NCBI GenBank assembly: GCA_965228065.1
Contig: OZ245788.1
Coordinates: 2,232,001-2,296,000, forward strand
Direction of reading: 5' to 3'
Origin: Sphingobium_A sp965228065
Lineage (GTDB): Bacteria > Pseudomonadota > Alphaproteobacteria > Sphingomonadales > Sphingomonadaceae
DNA length: 64,000 nucleotides
How positions within the stretch are numbered: the stretch's first letter is position 1; each line of letters starts with the position of its first letter. This document shows positions 39,479-48,674 of this stretch, in pieces. Under the pieces are notes generated by a model. It was given only the letters and a program-made list of their open reading frames with translations. It was not told the origin of the DNA and did no database searches. A program made the position numbers and the translations under genes.

Positions 39479-42400
39479 GGCTTGTGTTCGCTTTCGGCAG
39501 GCTGAACGGTGGTAGGCGGTACAGGCACGGGCACGGGCACGGGCACGGGCACGGGCACGGGCACGGGCGTGAGCGGGGGCGGAGTGGCCGGCTGACCGCT
39601 CTTCTTCTGTGCCTCGATCAATGCCGGCAAATTCTGTTCGACCAGCAGGCTCGGATCGTAGAGCGAGCGCGCCGAGAACAGCAGCTGGCGGAACGGCGCC
39701 CGGATGGTGACATTGAAACGGATCGGCAGTGCCGCGATCTTGCGCGTGATGAAATTCTGTTTGGCGCCTTCGCCCTGGCCCAGCCCAGCGAATCGCACCT
39801 GAGTGACCATCTCTCCATCGAGATCGCCATTCAGGATCACTTCGAGCGACTGGTAGCGCACCGCGCGTAGTGCCTGGAATGCGATATTGCCCCAGCTGCC
39901 CAGATCCTCCTGTGTGAGCTGGCCGACATAGGCGAGCGAACCGCCGCCCTGGCGCACGGCCAATCGCCCGTCGACGACGCGGCCGCCCTTCTCGTCGAAA
40001 ACGATCGGCAGCACGCCATCGAATATGCCCGTCGCGTTGATGTTCTCGAAATCGAATCCCTGAAGGAAGGCTGCGGCGTCCATCCCCTCCACGCGGAAGG
40101 TGAGGTAACGCGGCTTGGCGGCACCCAGATCGAGCACCGTGGGCTCCAGCGTCAGCCGGCCGGTTGCGAAGGGCCATTCGCCGCCCTCGATCGCGACCTG
40201 CTGGTTGGGCAGCAGGTGATAACGCAGCGTGCCGTTGACGACCGGCAGGCCGGGATTGACCTCTCCGATGGTCACGACCTGTCCGGGCGCGGTCTGCAGC
40301 CCGAGCAGGTCGGTAAAGTTGATTTCTCCGCTCAGGTTGGTGACGGGGCCGAACGCGGCGGCCAGATTTGTGCCTGTGGTGCGGAACGTCCCGTCGCTCG
40401 TCACCCCTTCCGGCGACCAGCGGATCTCGCCGCGACCGTTCACCACGCCCTCGACATTGGCGACGACGCCAAGCGCGAGGCGGGTAAGCGCATCGGGCTG
40501 GAGCGAGCGGCCGAACGTCAGGTCGGCGACGTCGAGCACTGCCCGGCCGGTGCCTGCCGACAGATCATGGATGATGTCGACGCTGGTGACCGCCATTCGC
40601 CCGGCCGGCTCGCGCAATACGCCGCGTGCGGTGATCTTTCCGTCGACGAGCTGGAGGTTGAAATCATCGGACAGCAGCGGATTGAAGCGCGGCTCCGTCG
40701 CGGCGTCCGCAACATGCAGCCCGCCGTCGAGTTTCAGCGCGCCGCCGGCGAACGTCCAGTTCCCTGCGGCGTCGGAAATGATCAGCGGGACATTGCCGAT
40801 CTGCCCGCCCAGCCGCTCGAAGCGGCCACCGCCGCCCGTGCCGCCGAATTTTCCGGTCAACGCGCCGATATCGAGCCGGCTCACCCGGTCCGGCGCGCCC
40901 ATCAGGATTGCGACGCCCTGCGCCGCGATTGCGCCGTCGCGAAGCGCGAAACGGGCATCGTCGGCGGCGATGCTGATCGGGCTGCCGCCCAGTCGCCCCG
41001 CGAGGCGTGGTGCCGCGATGCGGGCACCGCCGATCATCGTGCCGCCCGGCGTCCGCGCCAGCAGCGCCGGACCGTCGAGCGGGCAGAGCGTCAGCTGGGT
41101 CGCGCCGAGTGCCAGGCCCGCAACATCCAGGGATGCGAAGCGCAACGGTGCGCAACCGGGATTGAGCGCAAAGCCGCCGCGCGCGTCGATTCTCCCGCCG
41201 AGCGGCAGGGTCAGTCCGGTCAGGCGCCCGTCGGCGATCGGGCCGTCGAGCGTGGCGCGGGTATCGAATCGGGTGCTGCCGTCCGGGTTGGCGGTAAAGG
41301 CGATTCTCGACAGCGCCAGCCGCGCGCCGCCCGCTGCATAAGGGGCAACGGTCACATTGCCCTTGATCGCCGCACCGGGCGCGGATTGTGCCAGATCGAT
41401 CGCGGTTGTCGGGAAACCGCCGCCCGCAAGATTCAGCCGGCCATTGATCTGAGCGCCGCCGGCAGGCCAGCCGATCTTCGCGCTTCCGGCCATGGTCAGC
41501 CGTGCGCCGCTGCGGCTGGCGGCATCCAGCGCGTTGATCTGGAGGGACCCGGCCTGGCCGAGCTGCGCGACGGTGAAGTCGCCCGACAGTTTCATGCCCG
41601 AGCCCGCACGCCGCGCCGCATCGGTCAGCGCGGCGACGAGCGGCGCGACGGGCGTGCCGGCTGCAGCGGTGCGGAACGATCCCAGCCGGGCCAATGTTGG
41701 GCGATCGAGCGCGGCATTGTCCAGCGCGGCCTTGCCACCGAGCGCGATCTGGAAACCCCGCGGCGTGCCGCCGATGCGGTAAGCACCCGTCAGCGACAAG
41801 CCCTGTCCAGAGGCGCCGCGAAGCGTGGCCGATTGCGCCGCGATCCGCAGCTCTCCGCCTGTCCGTGCGCGGCCACCGTCGAAAGCGACCGTGCCGGTGA
41901 CGCCGTCGAGGCGGTTGGCGTCCATTGCGACGCGCGGCAAAGCCAGCCGCATCGATCCCTTCCAGCGATTGAGCGCTTCGTTGAGGACGGCGTCGACCTG
42001 CGCCTCGGGCCGCGCCAGCGTCAGTCCGGCGGCTGCGCAGGAGAAGCCCGCGGCGCGAACCGGCCCCGCGATCCGCGGTGCCTTGTCGGTGACCGAAAGG
42101 TCGAGCCACGCAGTCGCACCGGTCAGCGGGCAATCGCCGATGGTCAGGTGCGGCGCCACTGCGGCCAGCTTGCCACGGAACCCGCCGGTCAGATTGCCGC
42201 GCCCCTCCAGTTTCAACCCGATCGGTCCATTGGGCAGATCCAGCCGCATGCGCGTGTCGGCCAGGTCGAGATCGAGGTCGGGCAGCGCAAAGGGCTGTCC
42301 AGAGGGCGCCGGCAACAGCCGGTCGACGCTGCCGAACGAGACTGTGCCGTCGACCAGCCGTCCGCGCAGCCGGACCCCGCCTGCGCGTAAGCCGGTCACG

Positions 42401-42708
42401 GTCGGGCCGCCGCTGCGAATCGCAATGAGGATCTCGGCCCAGTCGGCGGTCAGGTCGGGACGGGCGGGGTCGCCGATGCTGATCTTTTCGAGCCGTTGCG
42501 TGCGGAAGCCGATCTTCGCGATCTCGTAACGCGCATCGACGCCGCGCTGTTCGAGCGCGTCGGCCACGAAACTGTCGGCGATCGGTTTGCGCTGGGTCCA
42601 CAGAATCGCGAAAGCGACGAGCAGGATCGCGACGACCGCGAGCACAACGCGTCGCGCTCGCCGGCTCCTCGGCGTCTCCGTTTCTGCGCGTTCCTCGCCT
42701 TCGTTCAC
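39475..42708 (-). CDS. ydbH: YdbH-family AsmA-like phospholipid-transport protein
   Basis: 1077 aa from GTG 42708, with GGTGG upstream. One N-terminal inner-membrane helix (VVLAVVAILLVAFAILW, about residues 20-36) is followed by about 950 residues of beta-rich repeats typical of the AsmA/TamB/YdbH group and the YdbH C-terminal domain (QGFDFENINATGIFDG...LAVRQGGGSLAYVGQL). In E. coli YdbH, with TamB and YhdP, carries phospholipids to the outer membrane as a hydrophobic-groove bridge. Here the protein ends in a Pro-Val dipeptide tail coded by seven hexamer repeats. Confidence 0.88.
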   Translation of the reverse strand: MNEGEERAETETPRSRRARRVVLAVVAILLVAFAILWTQRKPIADSFVADALEQRGVDARYEIAKIGFRTQRLEKISIGDPARPDLTADWAEILIAIRSGGPTVTGLRAGGVRLRGRLVDGTVSFGSVDRLLPAPSGQPFALPDLDLDLADTRMRLDLPNGPIGLKLEGRGNLTGGFRGKLAAVAPHLTIGDCPLTGATAWLDLSVTDKAPRIAGPVRAAGFSCAAAGLTLARPEAQVDAVLNEALNRWKGSMRLALPRVAMDANRLDGVTGTVAFDGGRARTGGELRIAAQSATLRGASGQGLSLTGAYRIGGTPRGFQIALGGKAALDNAALDRPTLARLGSFRTAAAGTPVAPLVAALTDAARRAGSGMKLSGDFTVAQLGQAGSLQINALDAASRSGARLTMAGSAKIGWPAGGAQINGRLNLAGGGFPTTAIDLAQSAPGAAIKGNVTVAPYAAGGARLALSRIAFTANPDGSTRFDTRATLDGPIADGRLTGLTLPLGGRIDARGGFALNPGCAPLRFASLDVAGLALGATQLTLCPLDGPALLARTPGGTMIGGARIAAPRLAGRLGGSPISIAADDARFALRDGAIAAQGVAILMGAPDRVSRLDIGALTGKFGGTGGGGRFERLGGQIGNVPLIISDAAGNWTFAGGALKLDGGLHVADAATEPRFNPLLSDDFNLQLVDGKITARGVLREPAGRMAVTSVDIIHDLSAGTGRAVLDVADLTFGRSLQPDALTRLALGVVANVEGVVNGRGEIRWSPEGVTSDGTFRTTGTNLAAAFGPVTNLSGEINFTDLLGLQTAPGQVVTIGEVNPGLPVVNGTLRYHLLPNQQVAIEGGEWPFATGRLTLEPTVLDLGAAKPRYLTFRVEGMDAAAFLQGFDFENINATGIFDGVLPIVFDEKGGRVVDGRLAVRQGGGSLAYVGQLTQEDLGSWGNIAFQALRAVRYQSLEVILNGDLDGEMVTQVRFAGLGQGEGAKQNFITRKIAALPIRFNVTIRAPFRQLLFSARSLYDPSLLVEQNLPALIEAQKKSGQPATPPPLTPVPVPVPVPVPVPVPVPPTTVQPAESEHKP
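39524..39565. repeat. Seven-copy hexanucleotide tandem repeat in ydbH
   Basis: GGCACG is repeated seven times without interruption. In frame it codes the alternating Val-Pro tail of YdbH. Because the unit is 6 nt, slippage would change tail length without breaking the frame. Confidence 0.95.
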
Positions 42709-42818
42709 CCGGCCACCATCTGCCCCGTCGATCCCGTCATAACGCGCCACCTCCAGAATAGGCCGCAATCGCCATCGCGCAATTGCGGTGACGCGCATCG
42801 ACGGATAGCCTGGGAAAG

Positions 42819-43508
42819 ATGAGCGACGGTGGAACGGATCATGACGGGGTGGGGCATCGCGCGCGGTTGCGCAAGCGGTTGCTGGAGGGCGGCGGCGAAG
42901 CGCTGCTCGATCACGAGATCGTCGAATATCTGCTGGCGACGGCGATTCCGCGCCGTGACACCAAGCCTCTGGCGAAAAGATTGATCGCCGAATTCGGCGG
43001 CATGGGCGGTTTGTTCGCTGCCGATGCCGAGGCGCTGTCGCGCGTCGACGGGGTGGGCGAGGGGGCCGCCGCCGCGATCAAGATCGTCCAGGCCGCGGCG
43101 GTCCGGCTGCTGCGCGCGGAGATCGTCGATCGTCCGGTGCTGGGCAGCTGGCAGGCACTGCTCGACTATCTGCGCGCCGATATGGCGCACGCGATGATCG
43201 AGCGGGTGCGGGTGCTGCATCTCAACAGCAAGAATCATCTGATCCGCGACGAGCTGATGAGCGAAGGATCGATCAACGAGGCGGCGATCCATGTCCGCGA
43301 AGTGATCCGGCGTGCGATCGATCTCGGCTCCGCCGCGATCATCCTGGTCCATAATCATCCCAGTGGCGATCCGTCGCCGAGCCGACAGGATATCGCGCTG
43401 ACGCGGGAGATCGTGGCGGCGGGCAAGGGGCTTGGCATCGCGGTGCACGATCATGTCATCGTCGGAACGCAGGGGCATGCCAGTCTGCGCGCATTGGGGC
43501 TGATGTAG
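42819..43508 (+). CDS. radC: RadC-family JAB-domain protein
   Basis: 229 aa. An N-terminal helix-hairpin-helix region (VDGVGEGAAAAIKIVQ) precedes the JAMM metal site: the Glu in MSEGSINEA and HNHPSGDPSPSRQD. The family is called DNA repair protein RadC, although the repair role in E. coli was later withdrawn. It is divergent from ydbH, and the DUF1287 gene follows after one base. Confidence 0.93.
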   Translation: MSDGGTDHDGVGHRARLRKRLLEGGGEALLDHEIVEYLLATAIPRRDTKPLAKRLIAEFGGMGGLFAADAEALSRVDGVGEGAAAAIKIVQAAAVRLLRAEIVDRPVLGSWQALLDYLRADMAHAMIERVRVLHLNSKNHLIRDELMSEGSINEAAIHVREVIRRAIDLGSAAIILVHNHPSGDPSPSRQDIALTREIVAAGKGLGIAVHDHVIVGTQGHASLRALGLM

Positions 43509-43509
43509 G

Positions 43510-44124
43510 ATGTTTGTGAATCGCCGTGGTCTTCTGATCGGCATGGGGGCGCTGCTGGCCTTGCCGGTGCGGACGCAAGCCCAAACCCAGGCCCAAGCTC
43601 CGACGCGGACCGCCGCGCAGCTGATCGCCGCGGCGCGGCGTCAGGTCGGCGTCACGCTCCACTACGACCCGGCTTATACCCGACTATCCTTTCCCAATGG
43701 GGATGTGTCGCGGGCCAAGGGCGTGTGCACCGATGTGATTGTCCGTGCTTATCGCGATGCGTTTGCGCTGGACCTTCAGGCGCTGGTCAACGCCGATATG
43801 CGCGCGACCTTCGCGGCCTATCCCAAAATCTGGGGGCTGCGCGGGCCGGATCGCAGCATCGATCACCGCCGGGTGCCCAATCTGCGGACATGGCTGGCGC
43901 GAAAGGGCGCCGCGCTGCCGGTGCCGCGCGATCCCGCCGGATGGCGGCCGGGCGACATCTTCACCAGCCTGATCGACGGGCGCCTGCCGCATATCGGGCT
44001 GGTCTCCGACCGCCGCGGACCGCGTGGATGGCTGGTCGTCCATAATATCGGCGGCGGCGCACGCGAGGAGGATGCGCTGTTCGATCATAAGATCACCGGG
44101 CGATATCGCTGGGCGATCGCATAA
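43510..44124 (+). CDS. DUF1287 secreted protein (NlpC/P60-like fold)
   Basis: 204 aa. The signal peptide follows a Tat-like RRGLLIG start and ends near RTQAQ; a short Gln-Ala repeat comes next. The domain has the catalytic Cys in GVCTDVIVRAYRDAF, His in LPHIGLVSD, and DIFTSLIDG, as in DUF1287 putative cysteine amidases. It probably acts on cell-wall or other periplasmic amides; the substrate is not known. It is in one transcript with radC. Confidence 0.88.
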   Translation: MFVNRRGLLIGMGALLALPVRTQAQTQAQAPTRTAAQLIAAARRQVGVTLHYDPAYTRLSFPNGDVSRAKGVCTDVIVRAYRDAFALDLQALVNADMRATFAAYPKIWGLRGPDRSIDHRRVPNLRTWLARKGAALPVPRDPAGWRPGDIFTSLIDGRLPHIGLVSDRRGPRGWLVVHNIGGGAREEDALFDHKITGRYRWAIA

Positions 44125-44190
44125 GAGAAACCCTCCCTGCGCAGGCTCTTCAAACAGGGTGAGTCTGCCGACTCGGCATCCCGTCGCGGA

Positions 44191-45171
44191 TCATGTCTGC
44201 GGCGGCGCTGCGTAGCGATCGGCCATAGCCCTGGTCATCTCGACCATTGTCTCGCGCAGTTCGATCGGCTCGATCACTTCGGCTTCGCTGCCGAGCCGCA
44301 TTAAATCGCTTGCGGCATGCCCCGGCGTCTTTCCAATCGGAATGACCGCGATCCGCCAGCCGTCCGCTCCAGCAGCGTCCTCTATGCGTGCGCGGGCTTT
44401 GACATAGGGATGGCTCAGCGCGTCGAAGAGTTTCAGGCCGATGGGCGACAGGCGAATGGTGGCCGTGTTCGGATGCAGGTCCGCTTCCAGCCGCTCGATC
44501 GATGCGCTCCAATAGGCTGCGAGGTCGAAAGCGTCGGGCCGATCAAAGCCTGCCTCGAGAAGCGTACAACTGAGCACGCGCGCAATCCGATACGTCCGCA
44601 CGCTGTCGTCAACGAGACCTGCGAGATACCAGCTCCCGCCCTTGAGCACGAGGCCGAGCGGCGCAATGCGGCGATGCTTCTTTCCCTTCCAGCTCTGATA
44701 GCCGATCTCGATCAGTCTCTCGCGTAGCACCGCGTTTGCGATCACACGCAGATGCGTAGGCTCCTCCGCTTCGCCGAACCAGCCTGGTGCATCCAGATGA
44801 AAGCGCTGCTGCATCCTGCGCGCATCGGGCCGGAGAGTGTCCGGCAACGCCGCCATCAGCTTGGTCTGTGCGGCTGCGCTGGCACCGTCCAGCCCGAGCG
44901 CCGCGGCTGCGGTCGGCAAGCCGGCCATGAACAATGTTTCAGCCTCGGGTTGCGAAAGGCCGTTGAGCCGCACGCGATAGCCATCCAGCAGCCGATAGCC
45001 GCCTTCCGCGCCGCGATCCGCATAGACAGGAATTCCGGCGGCCGAGAGGGCATCCATATCGCGATAGATGGTCCGCACCGACACCTCGCACGCCTCGGCA
45101 AGTTCGGGGGCAGTGACCTGTCCGCGCGCCTGGAGAGTGGTGAGGATCGATAAAAGTCGGCTTGCGCGCAT
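44191..45171 (-). CDS. YafY-like transcription regulator (HTH plus WYL domain)
   Basis: 326 aa from ATG 45171 (ATG 45183 is an in-frame alternative). The HTH_11 domain begins RASRLLSILTTLQARGQVTAPELAE and has the recognition helix SVRTIYRDMDAL. The WYL domain spans about residues 130-230, with GLVLKGGSWYLAGLVD. Such proteins sense small ligands or nucleic acids through WYL. It is divergent from a GST gene with a palindrome in between, so control of that gene and of itself is likely. Confidence 0.88.
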   Translation of the reverse strand: MRASRLLSILTTLQARGQVTAPELAEACEVSVRTIYRDMDALSAAGIPVYADRGAEGGYRLLDGYRVRLNGLSQPEAETLFMAGLPTAAAALGLDGASAAAQTKLMAALPDTLRPDARRMQQRFHLDAPGWFGEAEEPTHLRVIANAVLRERLIEIGYQSWKGKKHRRIAPLGLVLKGGSWYLAGLVDDSVRTYRIARVLSCTLLEAGFDRPDAFDLAAYWSASIERLEADLHPNTATIRLSPIGLKLFDALSHPYVKARARIEDAAGADGWRIAVIPIGKTPGHAASDLMRLGSEAEVIEPIELRETMVEMTRAMADRYAAPPQT

Positions 45172-45182
45172 GGCCGGAATCA

Positions 45183-45205
45183 TACCTGACACAAGATGAC
45201 AGGTA
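45183..45205. promoter_or_regulatory. Inverted repeat between the WYL regulator and the GST gene (operator candidate)
   Basis: TACCTGACA-CAAGA-TGACAGGTA has 9-nt half-sites that match at 8 positions when inverted. It lies 12 nt upstream of the regulator ATG and 48 nt before the GST ATG. The TGTCA/TGACA word is common in operators of YafY-type regulators, as far as I recall. Confidence 0.6.
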
Positions 45206-45252
45206 TAGGTCGGCATAGAGCGGTCTCGGATCCCCTGTTGGAGACTGGCCAC

Positions 45253-45897
45253 ATGACCGCCCTCGACCGCATTACGCTTTATTATTCACCGCAGAGCCGC
45301 GCGACCGGCTCACGGATCCTGCTGGAGGAACTCGGGGTACCTTACGACCTGCACATCCTCAACATGAAGGCAGGCGAGCAGCGCGAACCTGCCTATCTGG
45401 CGATCAATCCGCTCGGAAAGGCTCCCGCGATCCGTCGCGGTGATGCGCTGGTGACCGAACAGGTCGCCATCTACATCTATCTTGCCGATCTGTTTCCGGA
45501 GGCGGGATTGGCGCCTGCGTTCGATGACCCGCGTCGCGGCCCCTATCTGCGCTGGATCGCCTATTATGGGTCGTCCTTCGAACCGGCCCTGATCGACACA
45601 TTCCTGAAGCGCGACCCTGCTCCACCGGAGCAACTGTCCTACAGCGACTACGACACGATGCTTTCGACCCTGGAGGCGCAACTCGCCGCCGGACCTTATC
45701 TGTTCGGCGAACAGATCACCGCGGCCGATATCCTCTGGGGCGTCGCGCTTCACTGGACGATGCAATTCGGTCTCGTCCCGCAAAGCGATGTCTTTGTCCG
45801 CTATTGCGAGCGCATCACGTCGCGGCCGACATTCAGGCGGATCTCGGCAGACGACGACGCGATGGCGGCGCAGCACGCCGCAGCCGCCGGCGGTTGA
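45253..45897 (+). CDS. Glutathione S-transferase family protein
   Basis: 214 aa from ATG 45253. The thioredoxin fold shows YYSPQSRATGSRILLEELG (Ser at the catalytic turn), the cis-Pro in GKAPAI and the glutathione-binding VTEQVAIYIYLADLFP. The C-terminal domain contains the conserved ADILWGVALHW helix. It is the probable target of the divergent WYL regulator, suggesting inducible detoxification. Confidence 0.87.
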   Translation: MTALDRITLYYSPQSRATGSRILLEELGVPYDLHILNMKAGEQREPAYLAINPLGKAPAIRRGDALVTEQVAIYIYLADLFPEAGLAPAFDDPRRGPYLRWIAYYGSSFEPALIDTFLKRDPAPPEQLSYSDYDTMLSTLEAQLAAGPYLFGEQITAADILWGVALHWTMQFGLVPQSDVFVRYCERITSRPTFRRISADDDAMAAQHAAAAGG

Positions 45898-45923
45898 CCG
45901 CATTGCTGGCAAGGGCGGTACAC

Positions 45924-45954
45924 AAAAAAACGGGCGGTCCGTCAGGACCGCCCG
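45924..45954 (-). terminator. Rho-independent terminator of the EF-hand gene
   Basis: CGGGCGGTCC (45931-45940), GTCA loop, GGACCGCCCG (45945-45954): a perfect 10-bp stem. On the minus strand it is followed by seven U residues (complement of A 45924-45930). Confidence 0.93.
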
Positions 45955-45981
45955 CTGTGTAATTCCGGCAAAAAACTGGGA

Positions 45982-46413
45982 TCAGCCCTGCAGGAAGGTG
46001 GTGAGCTCGCCCTTGCTGACGGTCTTGCTCTTGTCGGTGTCCGCCTGGGCGAACGCCGCATCGGTCCAGCTGCGCGCATCGGCCGTCGCCGCCGGCGCAT
46101 TGGGTTGCGCCTCGCGCAGCTTCGTCATCCAGGCGGCGAATTCGGCCTTGCTGAGTTCGCCATTCTTGTCAGCGTCGAATGACGGGAAGTCGCCATCGAC
46201 GACCGCGGCGACGCTGGTCGCGCTATTGGCCGCTGCCGGCTCGCTGGGTTGTGCAGGCGTCGCTGTGGCGGCTGCATCCGGGCTCGGTGTCGTTGTCGTG
46301 CTCGGCGCCGTGGCCTCTGGCATGGTCTGCGCATCGGCCGGCGGCTGGGTATCCTGCGCAATGGCAGGGGCGGCAAGCGCAAAGGCGCTTACGAACATCA
46401 GATTGCGTATCAT
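45982..46413 (-). CDS. Secreted EF-hand protein (1)
   Basis: 143 aa with a signal peptide (cleaved near AIAQD). A long Pro/Thr/Ala-rich linker (about residues 20-68) follows, then an EF-hand DADKNGELSKAE with ligand spacing D-x-D-x-N-x-L-x-x-x-E and a second, less canonical loop DTDKSKTVSKGE. It probably binds calcium in the periplasm. A paralogue is encoded 159 nt upstream on the same strand (46573-46935), indicating tandem duplication. Confidence 0.82.
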   Translation of the reverse strand: MIRNLMFVSAFALAAPAIAQDTQPPADAQTMPEATAPSTTTTPSPDAAATATPAQPSEPAAANSATSVAAVVDGDFPSFDADKNGELSKAEFAAWMTKLREAQPNAPAATADARSWTDAAFAQADTDKSKTVSKGELTTFLQG

Positions 46414-46572
46414 GGCTTTCTCCTAAGTCGAATTATCGCGGTGGCGGGCGATCAAGGGGAAATCGCGGTTTTCCGTCACTCATCCATATAAACCGACGTT
46501 CGGGATGCTGGTTTCCTGTTCTCCAACGCTTCGTCGTCACCCAGGGGCGAGTCGAGGGCGGCCCGTTCCGAT

Positions 46573-46935
46573 TCAGCGGCCTATGGATTGCTGGGGGCGG
46601 ACTTTCTTCTGAAGAAAGGCAGTCATTTCCTCTGGCGTCACCTTTGCATCGACATTGGCGTCGGCTTGCAGGAATGCGCCGTCGGCCCATGCTTTCAGCT
46701 TTGCGGGATCCTCGGTCTTGCCCGCCTTGGCGCGCAACTCGGTCAGCCAGGTCGCGAACTCGGTCTCGCTCAGATGGCCCTTGCCGTCATGATCATATTT
46801 CGGCCAGTCGGCCGCGACCGCTGCCGCAACCTGTGCTGCCGCTGTGGTTTGGGATGGCGTTGAAGGCGATTTTTCCTGCGCCAGTGCGGGCGCGGCGGCC
46901 AGAACGGCGCCGAAGACGAGAAGATGACGGACCAT
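46573..46935 (-). CDS. Secreted EF-hand protein (2)
   Basis: 120 aa from ATG 46935; the longer frame has no signal peptide at its start. The signal peptide ends near APALAQ. The first EF loop is DHDGKGHLSETE; the second (ADANVDAKVTPEE) is degenerate but keeps the terminal Glu. FATWLTELRAKAG matches FAAWMTKLREAQP of the neighbouring protein, confirming the paralogy. Confidence 0.82.
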   Translation of the reverse strand: MVRHLLVFGAVLAAAPALAQEKSPSTPSQTTAAAQVAAAVAADWPKYDHDGKGHLSETEFATWLTELRAKAGKTEDPAKLKAWADGAFLQADANVDAKVTPEEMTAFLQKKVRPQQSIGR

Positions 46936-47130
46936 GATGCTGCTCCCACACGCAGTTTGCGGTCGCGGCGCGCAGACCGGGGATGTCCGCGCGCCGCTCA
47001 CCCTGACTGCCGAGTGTCCGGGCAAAAGGCCAGTGCTCGCCTCGATTGATGCGACGTCCGGCCCCTGCTATCGCCCGCCCCGTCCGCAACCGTGCCCCAA
47101 ATGCGATGGGGCGAAAACCGAAGGTCAGCC

Positions 47131-48432
47131 ATGGTCCCCCGTTATGCCCGCCCCGCGATGACCGCGATCTGGGAACCCGAAACGAAGTTCCGCATCTGGT
47201 TCGAGATCGAGGCGCACGCCACCGATGCGCTGGCCGAGCTGGGCGTGGTGCCCAAGGCGGCGGCCGCGGCGATCTGGGAACGTGGCGCGTTCGAGGTCGA
47301 TCGAATCGACGCGATCGAGGCCGAGGTGAAGCACGACGTGATCGCGTTCCTCACCAATGTCGCCGAACATGTCGGTGACGAAGCGCGCTTCATGCATCAG
47401 GGCATGACCAGTTCCGACGTGCTCGACACCTGCCTCGCCGTCCAACTCGCGCGCGCATCCGACATATTGATCGAGGATCTCGACAAGCTGCTTGAGGTGC
47501 TCAAGCGCCGCGCAATCGAGCACAAGCTGACCCCGACGATCGGCCGCAGCCACGGCATCCATGCCGAGCCGGTGACCTTCGGTCTCAAGCTTGCCCAGGC
47601 CTATGCCGAATTCGCGCGCAACCGTGACCGGCTTGTCGCCGCGCGCGCCGATGTCGCCACCTGCGCGATCTCCGGCGCGGTCGGCACCTTCGCCAATATC
47701 GATCCGCGCGTCGAAGAACATGTCGCCGAAAAACTGGGCCTGACCGTCGAGCCGGTCTCGACCCAGGTCATTCCGCGCGACCGCCATGCGATGTATTTCG
47801 CGACTTTGGGCGTCATCGCCAGCTCGATCGAGCGCCTTGCCACCGAAATCCGCCATCTCCAGCGCACCGAAGTGCTCGAGGCGGAGGAATATTTCTCGCC
47901 CGGCCAGAAGGGCAGCTCGGCCATGCCGCACAAGCGCAACCCGGTGCTGACCGAGAATCTCACCGGCCTCGCGCGCATGGTGCGCGGCTATGTCACGCCC
48001 GCGCTGGAGAATGTCGCGCTATGGCACGAGCGCGACATCAGCCACAGTTCGGTCGAGCGCTATGTCGGCCCCGATGCCACGATCACGCTCGATTTCGCGC
48101 TCGCGCGGTTGACCGGCGTGATGGACAAGCTGGTCGTCTATCCCGAGCGCATGCAGAAGAATCTCGATCGCATGGGCGGACTCGTCCATTCGCAGCGCGT
48201 TCTGCTCGCGCTCACCCAGGCCGGCGTCAGCCGCGAGGATGCCTATCGTCTGGTCCAGCGTAACGCGATGAAGGTGTGGGATTCGGACGGCGAACTGTCG
48301 CTGCTCGAACTGCTCAAGGCGGATCCCGAAGTGAGCGCTGCGCTCCCCGCCGAGGAGATCGAGGCGCGTTTCGATCTCGGCTATCACTTCAAGCACGTCG
48401 ACACGATCTTCGCGCGGGTGTTCGGGGCGTAA
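47131..48432 (+). CDS. purB: Adenylosuccinate lyase
   Basis: 433 aa from ATG 47131 (family start near MVPRYARP). The fumarase/aspartase superfamily signature is GSSAMPHKRNPVLTENLTGLAR. The other active-site regions are MTSSDVLDTCLAVQL and GRSHGIHAEPVTFGLK (His acid/base). It catalyses two steps of purine synthesis: SAICAR to AICAR, and adenylosuccinate to AMP. A family A repeat starts 8 nt after the stop. Confidence 0.97.
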   Translation: MVPRYARPAMTAIWEPETKFRIWFEIEAHATDALAELGVVPKAAAAAIWERGAFEVDRIDAIEAEVKHDVIAFLTNVAEHVGDEARFMHQGMTSSDVLDTCLAVQLARASDILIEDLDKLLEVLKRRAIEHKLTPTIGRSHGIHAEPVTFGLKLAQAYAEFARNRDRLVAARADVATCAISGAVGTFANIDPRVEEHVAEKLGLTVEPVSTQVIPRDRHAMYFATLGVIASSIERLATEIRHLQRTEVLEAEEYFSPGQKGSSAMPHKRNPVLTENLTGLARMVRGYVTPALENVALWHERDISHSSVERYVGPDATITLDFALARLTGVMDKLVVYPERMQKNLDRMGGLVHSQRVLLALTQAGVSREDAYRLVQRNAMKVWDSDGELSLLELLKADPEVSAALPAEEIEARFDLGYHFKHVDTIFARVFGA

Positions 48433-48440
48433 GAACGCCC

Positions 48441-48569
48441 GTTTGAGAAAGCGCGAAAGAGCGCTTTCCTGAGGCGGTACCAGCCCGCTCCCCCACCCAA
48501 CCACCCGACAGGATCATACTGGATCGGGTGGTTGGGTGGGGGAGCGGGCTGGTACCGGCTTTCTCAAAC
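48441..48569. repeat. 129-nt palindromic element, family A, copy 2
   Basis: The ends GTTTGAGAAAGC (48441-48452) and GCTTTCTCAAAC (48558-48569) are perfectly inverted. The 34-nt arms 48475-48508 and 48524-48557 pair without a mismatch around a 15-nt loop. Against copy 1 (5942-6070) the stem has CCCACCC/GGGTGGG where copy 1 has CCCGCCC/GGGCGGG, a compensatory change. The side hairpin is on the left here and on the right in copy 1. Confidence 0.93.
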
Positions 48570-48674
48570 AGCCTCATCGGACTGTCGTTCGTCGAATAAT
48601 ATCGCGTCGCGCTCGCACCGGATTTGCGCCGGGCGGGCGGGCGCGATAGCCTTTTGCCGAAGGGGATTTCGGCG

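Noticed and set aside
39524..39565. Hexamer repeat as an on/off phase-variation switch
   Set aside because: The unit is a multiple of three, so slippage cannot shift the frame of ydbH.
40216..42390. 724-aa plus-strand open frame opposite ydbH
   Set aside because: Arg/Ala/Gln-rich shadow frame; the minus-strand YdbH protein explains the codon pattern.
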